Part shown: in pieces, positions 27,303 to 35,240 of the stretch
Position numbering within the stretch: the first letter of the stretch is position 1
How the letters are laid out: the number at the start of each line of letters is the position of its first letter
From: Paludisphaera mucosa
GTDB lineage: Bacteria > Planctomycetota > Planctomycetia > Isosphaerales > Isosphaeraceae
Reading direction: 5' to 3'
Assembly: GCF_029589435.1 (NCBI RefSeq)
Contig: NZ_JARRAG010000002.1
Coordinates: forward strand, 2,480,001-2,544,000
Length of the DNA stretch: 64,000 nt
Translations under genes and position numbers: made by a program
Notes under the pieces: model-generated
What the model saw: the letters and a program-made list of their open reading frames with translations, nothing else
Database searches by the model: none
What the model was told of the DNA's origin: nothing

Positions 27303-27400
27303 CCGATACCAATCGGTGCGACCACGCCTCACGGCCCCGCCGAACCTCATACACGGATCTTCTTCGAAACCACCCACGCTCACCCAAACCGAGGCCACAC

Positions 27401-28039
27401 ATGTCCGAGATGATTGCCGGAATTCGGATCCCCGACAGCAAGCTGGCCCGCGAGGCGACCGGCCTGCTTCGGGAGCACGGCACGCCCTTGCTGCACGCTC
27501 ATTCGATCAGGGTCTTCCTCTTCGGGTCGCTCCGCGGCCGCCATCGAGGGCTGCGAGTCGATCACGAGCTGCTCTACGTCGGGGCCGTGTTCCACGACTT
27601 CGGGCTCACCCCGAACTATCGGAGCCGGGACCATCGGTTCGAGGTGGACGGGGCCAACGCGGCCCGCGACTTCCTCCGGGCCAACGGCATCGATGACGAG
27701 TCGGCCGGGGTCGTGTGGGACGCGATCGCGCTGCACACGACCCCGGAGATCCCCTGGCACAAGCGCCCGGAGATCGCGCTGGTCACCGGCGGCGTCGAGG
27801 CCGACGTCCTCGGCGACGGGCTCGACGAGATCGCCGAGGAGGACCGGGCGAGCGTCCTCGCCGCGTACCCGCGGGTCGACTTCAAGGAGGGGATCGTCCG
27901 GGCGTTTGCGGAGGGCTTCGGTTACCGGCCGGAGACGGCGTTCGGGACCATGAACACGGACATCCTGGAGCGGACGCAGCCCGGCTATCGCCGGCCGAAC
28001 TTCTGCGACCTGATCGCCGCCAACCCGCTGGGAGGGTGA
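27401..28039 (+). CDS. HD-domain hydrolase, cyanamide-hydratase-like, copy 2
   Basis: A 212-residue tandem duplicate of the preceding gene, with the same ligands (HSIRVFLFG, FHDFGL, ALHTTPEIPW) and an identical last segment RPNFCDLIAANPLGG. Differences are scattered, most in the helices around residues 140-175 (GVEADVLGDGLDEIAEEDRAS against GTAADVVGRGLDEISAGDREA), so the copies may differ in substrate or regulation. The start ATG 27401 follows a weak GAGG. The frame is also open far upstream, but that part has no coding logic. Confidence 0.88.
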   Translation: MSEMIAGIRIPDSKLAREATGLLREHGTPLLHAHSIRVFLFGSLRGRHRGLRVDHELLYVGAVFHDFGLTPNYRSRDHRFEVDGANAARDFLRANGIDDESAGVVWDAIALHTTPEIPWHKRPEIALVTGGVEADVLGDGLDEIAEEDRASVLAAYPRVDFKEGIVRAFAEGFGYRPETAFGTMNTDILERTQPGYRRPNFCDLIAANPLGG

Positions 28040-28297
28040 GGACCCCGGAGACGGAGCATCCCCCGGATGTCTCTGCCGGCCGCGGTCAGGGACTAGCGGG
28101 GTGGTGTGACGTTTCCCGGTTCCGCCCATCCGGGCCGAGACCTTGGAGGTCCGGCGCATCCTCGTCGAGCACGACTCCGATCACGTCGAGGGCCGCCCAC
28201 CCGCGAGCGCAGGGCGAGCCCCCGGCCCCACCGCGCACCGTCGCTGACCCGAATCGTCTCCTTCACATGACTTCGCACCTCCCGGAAGGACGAACCC
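28040..28297. other. Intergenic region before the acyl carrier protein gene
   Basis: This 258-bp gap contains no recognisable gene. GGAAGG at its end serves ATG 28298. No clear promoter or terminator could be assigned. Confidence 0.3.
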
Positions 28298-28768
28298 ATG
28301 GCCACACCGGACCCGATCCTCGTGCGCGTGACGACCGTGCTCGTGCAATCGCTCGGCGTCGACGAGGACGACGTCACGCCAGCCGCCTCCCTGCTCGGGG
28401 ACCTTGGCGCAGAGTCGATCGACTTGCTCGACATCGTGTTCCGCCTGGAGCGCGAGTTCGGGTTCGCGATCCCGCGCGGGGAACTCTTCATCGAGCTCGC
28501 CTCGCCGGACGAGGCGGATTTCCTGCACGACGGCCGGGTGACCGTCGAGGGCCTCGCCGCCCTGCGTGCCCGGATGCCCTATGCCGACCTGAGCGGCCTG
28601 GAGCGGGACCGGCGGTTGGGCAGCGTTGCGGACCTGTTCACCGTCGACCTGCTCGTCCGCTACGTCGCCTGGAAGCTCAGGGTCGGTCGAGGCGCGGCCG
28701 TCGGCGTCCTGGCGGCGGCCAGAGTCTCCCGGAGCCCCCTCGATCGCCCGACGATCGTTGGGAATTGA
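28298..28768 (+). CDS. Acyl carrier protein with C-terminal extension
   Basis: A 156-residue protein. Residues 1-80 form a carrier-protein domain: helix I (ILVRVTTVLVQSLG), then LLGDLGAESIDLLDIVFRLEREFGF, with Ser40 as the phosphopantetheine site in the (D/E)S-x-D/L context. The remaining ~75 residues form an extra segment with ELASPDEADFLHDGRVTVEGLAAL and VADLFTVDLLVRYVAWKL, partly helical, not found in housekeeping ACP. No synthase or acyltransferase gene is near, so it probably works in a specialised pathway or with enzymes encoded elsewhere. It follows the HD-domain genes by 258 bp. Confidence 0.85.
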   Translation: MATPDPILVRVTTVLVQSLGVDEDDVTPAASLLGDLGAESIDLLDIVFRLEREFGFAIPRGELFIELASPDEADFLHDGRVTVEGLAALRARMPYADLSGLERDRRLGSVADLFTVDLLVRYVAWKLRVGRGAAVGVLAAARVSRSPLDRPTIVGN

Positions 28769-28839
28769 CGGACGCTTTCAAGGATGAGGGACCAACCCGG
28801 GGCACCGACACCCGGAGGGCCCTCAGTCGGTCACAGGCC

Positions 28840-29040
28840 AATTCCACTTCAGCAGGGTGTGCGCCCGCCGCGCTCAGAATGGAGTCCGGCAAAGAAGCGG
28901 GCGAGTCACCAACAATCGCAGGTTCGGTGTCCCATGTCACAACTGCTCGGGCACCGACCAAGGATAGGGGGGACGGGGACGATGACACCGCGGATTTTGG
29001 CCTTCGCCGGCAGCCTCCGGAGAGAGTCCGCCAGAGCTTC
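28840..29040 (+). pseudogene. Duplicated promoter-like segment and truncated FMN reductase gene
   Basis: 28840-28940 repeats the region upstream of the cupin gene (23723-23822). At 28982 the sequence ATGACACCGCGGATTTTGGC matches the start of the FMN reductase at 24436, giving MTPRILAFAGSLRRES, after which the similarity ends within ~20 codons. The cupin gene that separates promoter and reductase in the intact copy is missing. This is a duplicate of the promoter-cupin-reductase unit from which the cupin and most of the reductase were deleted. Confidence 0.75.
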
Positions 29041-29187
29041 TTCTCACGAGACGCATGCGCGGTGGCTAACTTCGATTCCTCCCGCCTGCTGCGGTGGGGA
29101 TGATCGCCGGTCCTCGCTCAACCGGGTGGACGTCTCGATCTCTTCCATACCCATCCACGCGGCCGGACGGCCGAGAAAGGACTTGTC

Positions 29188-30135
29188 GTGAAAGCGGCAC
29201 GGTTACATGCCCGCGGCGGCCCGGAACTGCTGGTGTATGAGGATGCACCGCGGCCCGACCCGGCGGCCGGCGAGGCGCTAATCCGCGTTTACGCCGCCGG
29301 CATCACGCCGACGGAACTCACCTGGCCGGAGACCTACCGGACGCCCGACGGGCACGAGCGCCTCCCCACAATCCCGGGCCACGACGTCTCCGGCGTCGTG
29401 GAGGCGCTCGGCCCCGGCGTCTCGGAGGTCTCCCCCGGCGACGCCGTCTATGGCCTGGTCGCATTCCCGCGCGACGGCAGCGCCGCGGAGTACGTCGCCG
29501 TGCGGGCTGCGGACCTGGCACCCAAGCCGCCGACCCTCGACCACGTCCACGCCGCGGCGGTCCCCCTCTCGGCCCTCGCCGCCTGGCAGGCGCTCTTCGT
29601 CCACGCCGGCCTGGCGGCCGGGCAGCGGATCCTTATCCACGGCGCGGCCGGGGGCGTCGGCGCCTTCGCGGCCCAGCTCGCCCGCTGGCGGGGTGCCCAC
29701 GTCAGCGCAACGGCCTCGGTGCGCCACCACGACTTCTTGCGCGAGCTGGGCGTCGAGGCGGCGATCGATTATCGGACGACCCGGTTCGAGGAGGTGCTCC
29801 GCGACGTGGACGTCGTGCTGGACACCATCGGCGGAGACACGATGGAACGCTCCTGGCGCGTCTTGCGGCGCGGCGGGACGCTCGTCTCCGTCGCGGCCCC
29901 ACCCCCTCCCGAGCCGGCCCGGGACGCCGGTGTCCGCGGGATCTATTTCATCGTGGAGCCGAGCCGGGTCCAGCTCGTCGAAATCGCGCGGCTGCTCGAC
30001 GCCGGCGAGGTCCGGCCGGTCCTGGACGCGGTGCTGCCGCTGGCCCGGGCGCGTGAGGCGTTCGAGCGGGGGCTGGCCGGGCACGTCCGGGGGAAGATCG
30101 TCCTCCGGGTTGACGAAACCGAGGCGATCCCCTGA
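29188..30135 (+). CDS. NADP-dependent oxidoreductase, zinc-independent MDR (quinone oxidoreductase-like)
   Basis: A 315-residue medium-chain dehydrogenase/reductase. The N-terminal GroES-like domain has GEALIRVYAAGITPTEL and PGHDVSGVVEALGPGVSEV; the Rossmann domain has ILIHGAAGGVGAFAAQLARW near residue 150 (AAxGGVG nucleotide site). The cysteine and histidine zinc ligands of alcohol dehydrogenases are absent, placing it with quinone oxidoreductase-like enzymes. It starts with GTG 29188. It lies just after the truncated reductase fragment, which suggests the rearrangement joined it to this redox region. Confidence 0.92.
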   Translation: MKAARLHARGGPELLVYEDAPRPDPAAGEALIRVYAAGITPTELTWPETYRTPDGHERLPTIPGHDVSGVVEALGPGVSEVSPGDAVYGLVAFPRDGSAAEYVAVRAADLAPKPPTLDHVHAAAVPLSALAAWQALFVHAGLAAGQRILIHGAAGGVGAFAAQLARWRGAHVSATASVRHHDFLRELGVEAAIDYRTTRFEEVLRDVDVVLDTIGGDTMERSWRVLRRGGTLVSVAAPPPPEPARDAGVRGIYFIVEPSRVQLVEIARLLDAGEVRPVLDAVLPLARAREAFERGLAGHVRGKIVLRVDETEAIP

Positions 30136-30193
30136 AGGACGCTCGCCGCCCGCGCCGCGCCTCGAGCAAAGGGTTCTCCAGGAGGCATCCACC

Positions 30194-30604
30194 ATGGTAC
30201 GACCGGTCGTGACGACTGAGCAGACTGCCCAGCTCGAGCACGTGCGGGAACGGCCTCGCGATCCGGGCGTGACGCCCCCTGAGGCCGCCGGGCTCCGCTC
30301 CCGGCTGCTCTCTCTGCTCCTCGAGACGGAAGGCGGCGTATCGACGCCGATGGTCGGCCCCGAGAACGTCATGGCCGGACAGATCCCGAGCCAGGACGAG
30401 CCGCCGGGCCCCCTCCCCGAACTGTTGCGGAGCCGGCTCGGCAGCCGCTCGCGGGACGTCCTGGTGGCCCGCCGCGGCGGGGGCCTGGTCCTGAGCGGGC
30501 GCTGCCCCAGCTTCCACGCGAAGCAAGTCGTCCAGCACGAAGTGGCCGAGTTCTTCGGCCTCCCCGTCCTCTACAACGCGATCGATGTCCGCCAACCCTC
30601 ATGA
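30194..30604 (+). CDS. Small protein with a BON-like C-terminal segment
   Basis: ATG 30194 has an excellent AGGAGG 10 nt upstream. The 136-residue product has a polar N-terminus and a C-terminal part (LLRSRLGSRSRDVLVARRGGGLVLSGRCPSFHAKQVVQHEVAEF, ~75-120) with the alternation of a BON domain: helix, then strands containing LxGxxxSxxxKxxxxxxA. BON domains bind lipids or periplasmic partners, but no signal peptide is present here. The family call is weak. It follows the oxidoreductase by 58 bp and may be co-transcribed. Confidence 0.6.
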   Translation: MVRPVVTTEQTAQLEHVRERPRDPGVTPPEAAGLRSRLLSLLLETEGGVSTPMVGPENVMAGQIPSQDEPPGPLPELLRSRLGSRSRDVLVARRGGGLVLSGRCPSFHAKQVVQHEVAEFFGLPVLYNAIDVRQPS

Positions 30605-30713
30605 ATCGGGCCCTGTCCGGGCTCCCGAGCACGCAAGCCCGGGTCGGCTTCGACCGGTCATGTAATTCTCCAGATTGACGTCGAAATCATTCCAACCCTC
30701 GCGGGAGTCAGCC

Positions 30714-31151
30714 ATGAATCGGAAGTCGCTTGCGCTGGCAGTTTGCGCCGCCGTCGGGGCCGGCGGGATGGTATTGGCCCGGCACGACGAGAGGGGCAGG
30801 ACCGAGGTGACCCGGCTCTCACGGCGGGACATCGTCGAGAAGCTGGACGGGAAGGATGCCACGGCGACCGTGGAGGAGGTGTCGATCGGACCAGGCGAAC
30901 GGGTCCCCCCGCACCGCCACACCGGGCCGGTGTTCGGATACGTCTTGGACGGCGAGTATGAGCACGCCATCAACGCCGAGCCCGTGAAGACCTACAAGGC
31001 AGGCGACACGTTCTACGAGCCGTCCGGCTGCCTCCACCGGGTGACGAGGAATCCCAGCGCGAAGGCGAGGACGCGCCTCCTCGCGGTGATCCTGCACCCA
31101 CGCGACGCCGAGAAGGTCACGGTCCCGGGGGAGGCCGCGAAGAAGGGCTGA
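30714..31151 (+). CDS. Exported cupin-domain protein
   Basis: A 145-residue protein from ATG 30714, which has GGGAG upstream; the frame is open to 30675. The N-terminus (MNRKSLALAVCAAVGAGGMVLA) is a signal peptide. The cupin has GERVPPHRHTGPVFGYVLDGEYEHAI (~55-80) and GDTFYEPSGCLHRVTRNPS (~92-110), supplying His, His, Glu-like and His ligands. This is the pattern of small periplasmic cupins without known substrate. A role in oxidative or metal stress fits the neighbouring redox genes, but is inference. Confidence 0.88.
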   Translation: MNRKSLALAVCAAVGAGGMVLARHDERGRTEVTRLSRRDIVEKLDGKDATATVEEVSIGPGERVPPHRHTGPVFGYVLDGEYEHAINAEPVKTYKAGDTFYEPSGCLHRVTRNPSAKARTRLLAVILHPRDAEKVTVPGEAAKKG

Positions 31152-31556
31152 TCTGACGCCTCCGGGGGATGGCACGCCGGGCCGGCCATTCATCCCACGG
31201 CACGAGGTCTCCGGGAAGATGGCCCCCCCGGTGGGCGTCTCGGGCATCGGCGCCGGCGAACCCGTCGACGCGATGAACGACCGGTCCGGGCCTGGCTCGC
31301 CGACCAACTCCAAGGGGGAAAGTCAAGCCGTCGCGCTGGAGACGGATCGCTGAGCTGTTCGCCCGTGCGATCCGGATGGGGCCCGCCGGGATCGCGACCT
31401 GGCCCAAGCAGGCCTCCGGCGACGCCTTACAGCCGCAGGTCGGCCTCCTCAACGAGGACGAACGGGCGGAGAGACGGGCGGGCCAGAGGCCGCAGGAGCC
31501 GCCATGCCGAGGGCTCGAAGTGACGGCCACGCGGCCCGCGCCCGCGCCGGAGCGTT
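31152..31556. other. No recognisable gene
   Basis: The 405 bp between the cupin and the membrane kinase gene contain short open frames on both strands without ribosome binding sites or familiar motifs. I see no terminator, RNA gene or repeat. Confidence 0.4.
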
Positions 31557-33209
31557 GTGGGTCTCACCGACACGATCGACTATGCACGGCCCGGATCGCT
31601 CGGCCGCCCCCGCGTGTTCACGCCGAGGACGGCGATCGCCGACGGCCGCGAGCCATTCGCGACGGCAGAGATCTCCCCGCTGGTTCGGACCCGGCTGTGG
31701 GCCCTGGCGATTCTCTACCTCGCGATCTTCGCGATCCTGCCCGGCTGGCGGTTCGCGGTCCATAGGGAGACCGACGGGACGACCTCGGTAGTCAACGCCC
31801 CGGCCGTCGTGGGGCTCGGCGCCGTCCTCGCCCTGCTCTCCGCCCGTCGACTCGATAAGTCGTCCCGGCTCAGGGCCGTGGAACTCGGCATGGCCGGGTT
31901 GATCGCCGGCGTATTGGGTGTGATCTACTACCGCGCGATGCTGCGGTCTTCGCTGCGGGGCGACGTGACGTCGGTGCAGCTCGTGATGAAGAACCTCGTG
32001 CTGTACGCCGCCGTCCTCATCGTCACCTTCGGGGTGGCCACCCCGAAGAGCGGCCTCCACGCGGCGCTGATCGTCGGCCCGCTGGCACTCCTGCCGTTCG
32101 CGATCCTGCTGGCCCTCTGCCTGGTCCATCCGGGAGCGATGGGGGGGCTGGCGCGCTTGACGATGCCCCTCGCCCAGCTCAGCTTCGACGCCCTGTTCCT
32201 CGCGATCCTGGCCGTCGGGTCCGCCTGCCAGGCCGGGGCGCTCCACCGCCCGCGACGGGAGGTCGCAGACGCCCGTCGGCTCGGGCCGTATCGCCTGCGT
32301 GAGCGGCTCGGCGCCGGCGGGATGGGCGAGGTCTACCTGGCCGAGCACCGGCTCCTCAAGCGCCCCTGCGCCATCAAGCTCATCCGGCCCGAGGCCGTGG
32401 CCGACCCGGGCGCCCGGGCCCGGTTCGAGCGCGAGGTCCAGATCACCGCGGCGATGACGCACCCGAACGTCGTCGAGGTCTACGACTACGGCCGGGCCGA
32501 GGACGGGGCCAACTACTACGTCATGGAGTACCTGCCGGGGCTGACCCTGAAGCAACTCGTCGAGCGGCACGGCCCCCTGCCGCCGGGTCGGGCGGTCCGC
32601 CTCCTGCGCCAGCTCTGCCAGGCCCTGCGCCTGGCCCACGCCGAGGGCCTGATCCACCGCGACATCAAGCCCTCAAACGTCATCGTCGCGGGCTCCGGGG
32701 GCCTCGAGGACCAGGCCAAGCTGCCCGACTTCGGCCTGGTCCTGCCGCCGGCGGGGTCTGGCGCGCCGGGGCTGACCCGGGAGGGCCAGGTGCTCGGGAC
32801 GCCGCTGTTCATGTCGCCGGAGCAGGCGTCGGGCGACGGCCATGCGGTGGACGGGCGGAGCGACCTCTACGCGCTGGGGGCGGTGGCCTACTATCTGCTG
32901 ACCGGCCGGCCGCCGTTCGAGGGAGATGATGGGATCGCAGTGGTGATCACGCACGCCCGCAACCCTGTGGAGCCGCCGTCGCGGGCCCGCCCCGACATCC
33001 CCGAGGACCTTGAGCGCGTCGTGCTGCGCTGCCCGGCCAAGGACCCGGACGAGCGCTACGCCCACGCCGCGGGCCTGGAGCGGGCCCTGGGCGAATGCGC
33101 CTGCTCCGGCGACTGGGGCCAGGAGCACGCCACACGGTGGTGGCGAGACGTCGACGCGAGCGACTCCCGGCCCATCAGGCCAAACAGCAGCTTCGCGCGC
33201 GATCTCTGA
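31557..33209 (+). CDS. Ser/Thr protein kinase with N-terminal multi-pass membrane domain
   Basis: The 550-residue product begins at GTG 31557. About 230 residues at the N-terminus hold five or six hydrophobic segments: LWALAILYLAIFAILPGW, VVGLGAVLALLSA, MAGLIAGVLGVIYY, LVLYAAVLIVTFGVA, LALLPFAILLALCLV and ALFLAILAVGSACQAG. The kinase domain follows (~240-510), with LGAGGMGEVYLAEH, CAIKLIRPE, LIHRDIKPSNVIV, LPDFGLVL and GTPLFMSPEQA. This order (membrane part first, kinase last) is the reverse of the other two kinases here. The catalytic residues are present; the residue before DFG is Pro, which is uncommon. The ligand is unknown. It stands alone, with no sigma gene beside it. Confidence 0.9.
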   Translation: MGLTDTIDYARPGSLGRPRVFTPRTAIADGREPFATAEISPLVRTRLWALAILYLAIFAILPGWRFAVHRETDGTTSVVNAPAVVGLGAVLALLSARRLDKSSRLRAVELGMAGLIAGVLGVIYYRAMLRSSLRGDVTSVQLVMKNLVLYAAVLIVTFGVATPKSGLHAALIVGPLALLPFAILLALCLVHPGAMGGLARLTMPLAQLSFDALFLAILAVGSACQAGALHRPRREVADARRLGPYRLRERLGAGGMGEVYLAEHRLLKRPCAIKLIRPEAVADPGARARFEREVQITAAMTHPNVVEVYDYGRAEDGANYYVMEYLPGLTLKQLVERHGPLPPGRAVRLLRQLCQALRLAHAEGLIHRDIKPSNVIVAGSGGLEDQAKLPDFGLVLPPAGSGAPGLTREGQVLGTPLFMSPEQASGDGHAVDGRSDLYALGAVAYYLLTGRPPFEGDDGIAVVITHARNPVEPPSRARPDIPEDLERVVLRCPAKDPDERYAHAAGLERALGECACSGDWGQEHATRWWRDVDASDSRPIRPNSSFARDL

Positions 33210-33741
33210 CGATTCGCCAATCCTTGGGCCGGTATCGAGTCACCCTCTCCCGGGTTATCGCATCTCATCCTTAATGAATGCACGCCGTCGAAAGCTCAGG
33301 TTGGCGGGACCCGCACCCGCACATTTGAAAGTCATGTCCAGCCGGGAGATGGGCCGACTCTGAGGGCCGACTTCAGCGACGCGGAAGCTGGTCAGATGTC
33401 ATCGGATGTCAGCGAGTCGCGGCAACGGAATTGTCCGTCCGCGGTCCGGCTCTCGGTTCTGCCTGTCCCGAAGCGACTAGCGGGTAAGCAGCGTCGTGTC
33501 TTTGTCCCCGGCCCCACCCTGGCGAGCTGGTCTCACCTGGCGTGCCGGTCTCCAACCGAGGTCGGATCCTACGCGCGTCGGTCCGCCAGGCCGTGTCCTC
33601 GTGCAACTCGCCCCAGCAGGAACCTTCTGCAGGCTCGGTTGCCCTCGCTGCGATTTTCACGATCGTTCCATACGCCATCGCCCGATTCAGAGGTCTGGAA
33701 CTTACGTGATCGTGAGATTCCCCGTTCGGCGAACGGACCTC
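33210..33741. other. No recognisable gene; region before the integrase
   Basis: Open frames run through this 532-bp stretch but lack family features. Because it precedes a tyrosine recombinase gene it would be the natural place for an attachment site or a small excisionase gene; I could find neither a tRNA end nor a direct repeat to support this. Confidence 0.35.
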
Positions 33742-34806
33742 ATGGATGGGGGCCGAGGAATGTCGACGACGTTCAGGTCGGCGGCCGAGAGCTATGCCCG
33801 CGCCAAGGGCTTATCCCGCGGGACGCGCAACGAGTACGCCTCGACCATCCGGAAGTGGGAGCGGTGGGGCGGCGCGGGGCCGATCGAGCAGCTGAGGCGT
33901 AAGGACGTCCGCGAGTTCCTCGACTGGGTCCACGAGCAGGCCGTCAATGACGAGGGGACCAACCCGGGTCGTACCGCAAACAAGGCCCGCGAGCACCTCA
34001 GGGCCGTGCTCTCCTGGGCCTGGGAGCAGGAGTTGATCGAGGTGCCGCCGCGATTCCCCGGTCCCAGGGACCAGCGCGACGTCGCCGGCCGCCACTACCT
34101 GACCAAGGCGGAGATGAACGCCCTCTACTTTGCGACCCATGCGATGGGCCGGCCCCGGGGCTGGGAAGCGCCCCTGTCGATCGGCCGTTACTGGCGGGCC
34201 GCCCTCGTCGTCTTCTTCAACTACGGAGTGGACACCGGGACCGTCTGGGAGTCGACGCCGGCCCACGAGCCGATCCTCTGGCGGCACGTCTCGTGGGACC
34301 GGGACTCGCCCGACCGCGAGGTCAAGGAGCGGTCGCCTTGGGGCTGGCTGTTCTACCGAAGGGTGAAGACGGGCAAGCCGTTTCACCGGCCGATGAACCG
34401 GGTGGTCCACGCGCACCTTCGGGACATCATGCCGATAGACTCGCAGCCGGCCGACCCGGTCTTCCTCGGCGGCGGGGCCCGGCCGAACGCCCGCTTCCAA
34501 TCCCTGTGCAAGCTCGCCGGCATCAAGCCGAGGCTGGACGTCGAGACCGGCCGGGAGGAGCCGTGGGAGCTGAAGGACCTCCGCAAGACGTGCGCGACGT
34601 ACCACGACGAGCACGTGCCCGAGTCGTCGGTGGAGATCCTGGGCCACTCGATCGGCGGGATCACCTATCGCCACTACGCCCACCGGGCGCCGCTGGCGTT
34701 CCGGGCGATCATCACGCTGCCGCAGCCGACGGCGTTCCAGGCGTTGGTCAAGGGAAGCGGCAGCGAGTGCCCGTGCTGCCGCCGAAGATACGCCGATGCC
34801 GGTTGA
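33742..34806 (+). CDS. Tyrosine recombinase / phage-type integrase
   Basis: From ATG 33742 the product is 354 residues (ATG 33760, MSTTF, is an alternative; a spurious frame extends to 33496). The N-terminal SAM-like domain reads AAESYARAKGLSRGTRNEYASTI and continues to RAVLSWAWEQELIEVP. In the catalytic domain the second Arg box is LKDLRKTCATYHDEH, and the last box ILGHSIGGITYRHYAHRAP supplies His and the Tyr nucleophile. At the position of the first Arg box (usually G-x-R-x-x-E) I read FFNYGVDTGTVWEST, with no Arg. The C-terminus ends with a short Cys cluster ECPCCRRRY. No attachment site was found. It could belong to the mobile block at 42196-48150 or be an isolated remnant. Confidence 0.88.
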   Translation: MDGGRGMSTTFRSAAESYARAKGLSRGTRNEYASTIRKWERWGGAGPIEQLRRKDVREFLDWVHEQAVNDEGTNPGRTANKAREHLRAVLSWAWEQELIEVPPRFPGPRDQRDVAGRHYLTKAEMNALYFATHAMGRPRGWEAPLSIGRYWRAALVVFFNYGVDTGTVWESTPAHEPILWRHVSWDRDSPDREVKERSPWGWLFYRRVKTGKPFHRPMNRVVHAHLRDIMPIDSQPADPVFLGGGARPNARFQSLCKLAGIKPRLDVETGREEPWELKDLRKTCATYHDEHVPESSVEILGHSIGGITYRHYAHRAPLAFRAIITLPQPTAFQALVKGSGSECPCCRRRYADAG

Positions 34807-35240
34807 ATCGGGCGACCACGCCGAGGCGAGCCGAGCTGTTTCCTGGAGAGGGACGATCCTTCGGGCCCTCCGCCAAGGGCGCAGGGCTGAAGGGTCCGTC
34901 TTCCGCGCCCGATCAGAGACGAGAGGGGGCGGGTCGGTCGGCTCGCTCGGATGGAAACCATCGACGGGGAGCCGGTTTTGTAGGATCGTTGACATTCCCG
35001 ATGGCTCCTGAGAAGTTGAGCCGACCAGGGTCGGAGCGACTCCTCGGAGGCGACCGGCCGGGTCACGACCCAGAGCAGGATCGAGACGGTCTCGCGATCC
35101 CGGGCTGTCCAGTTCGATCAGGGCCGGGCCCGCGCCGAGGGCCGATCGCTTCGGTCGCCCCTGAGGCCTGGCATGTGAGTTCAATGCGGTTTCCGTCCGT
35201 CGCAACCGACGGCCGATCGATGATCCGGGAGTGCTGATCG
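34807..35240. other. No recognisable gene
   Basis: This 434-bp gap separates the integrase and the histidine kinase, both on the + strand. It carries no family-like ORF, RNA gene or clear repeat. Confidence 0.4.
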
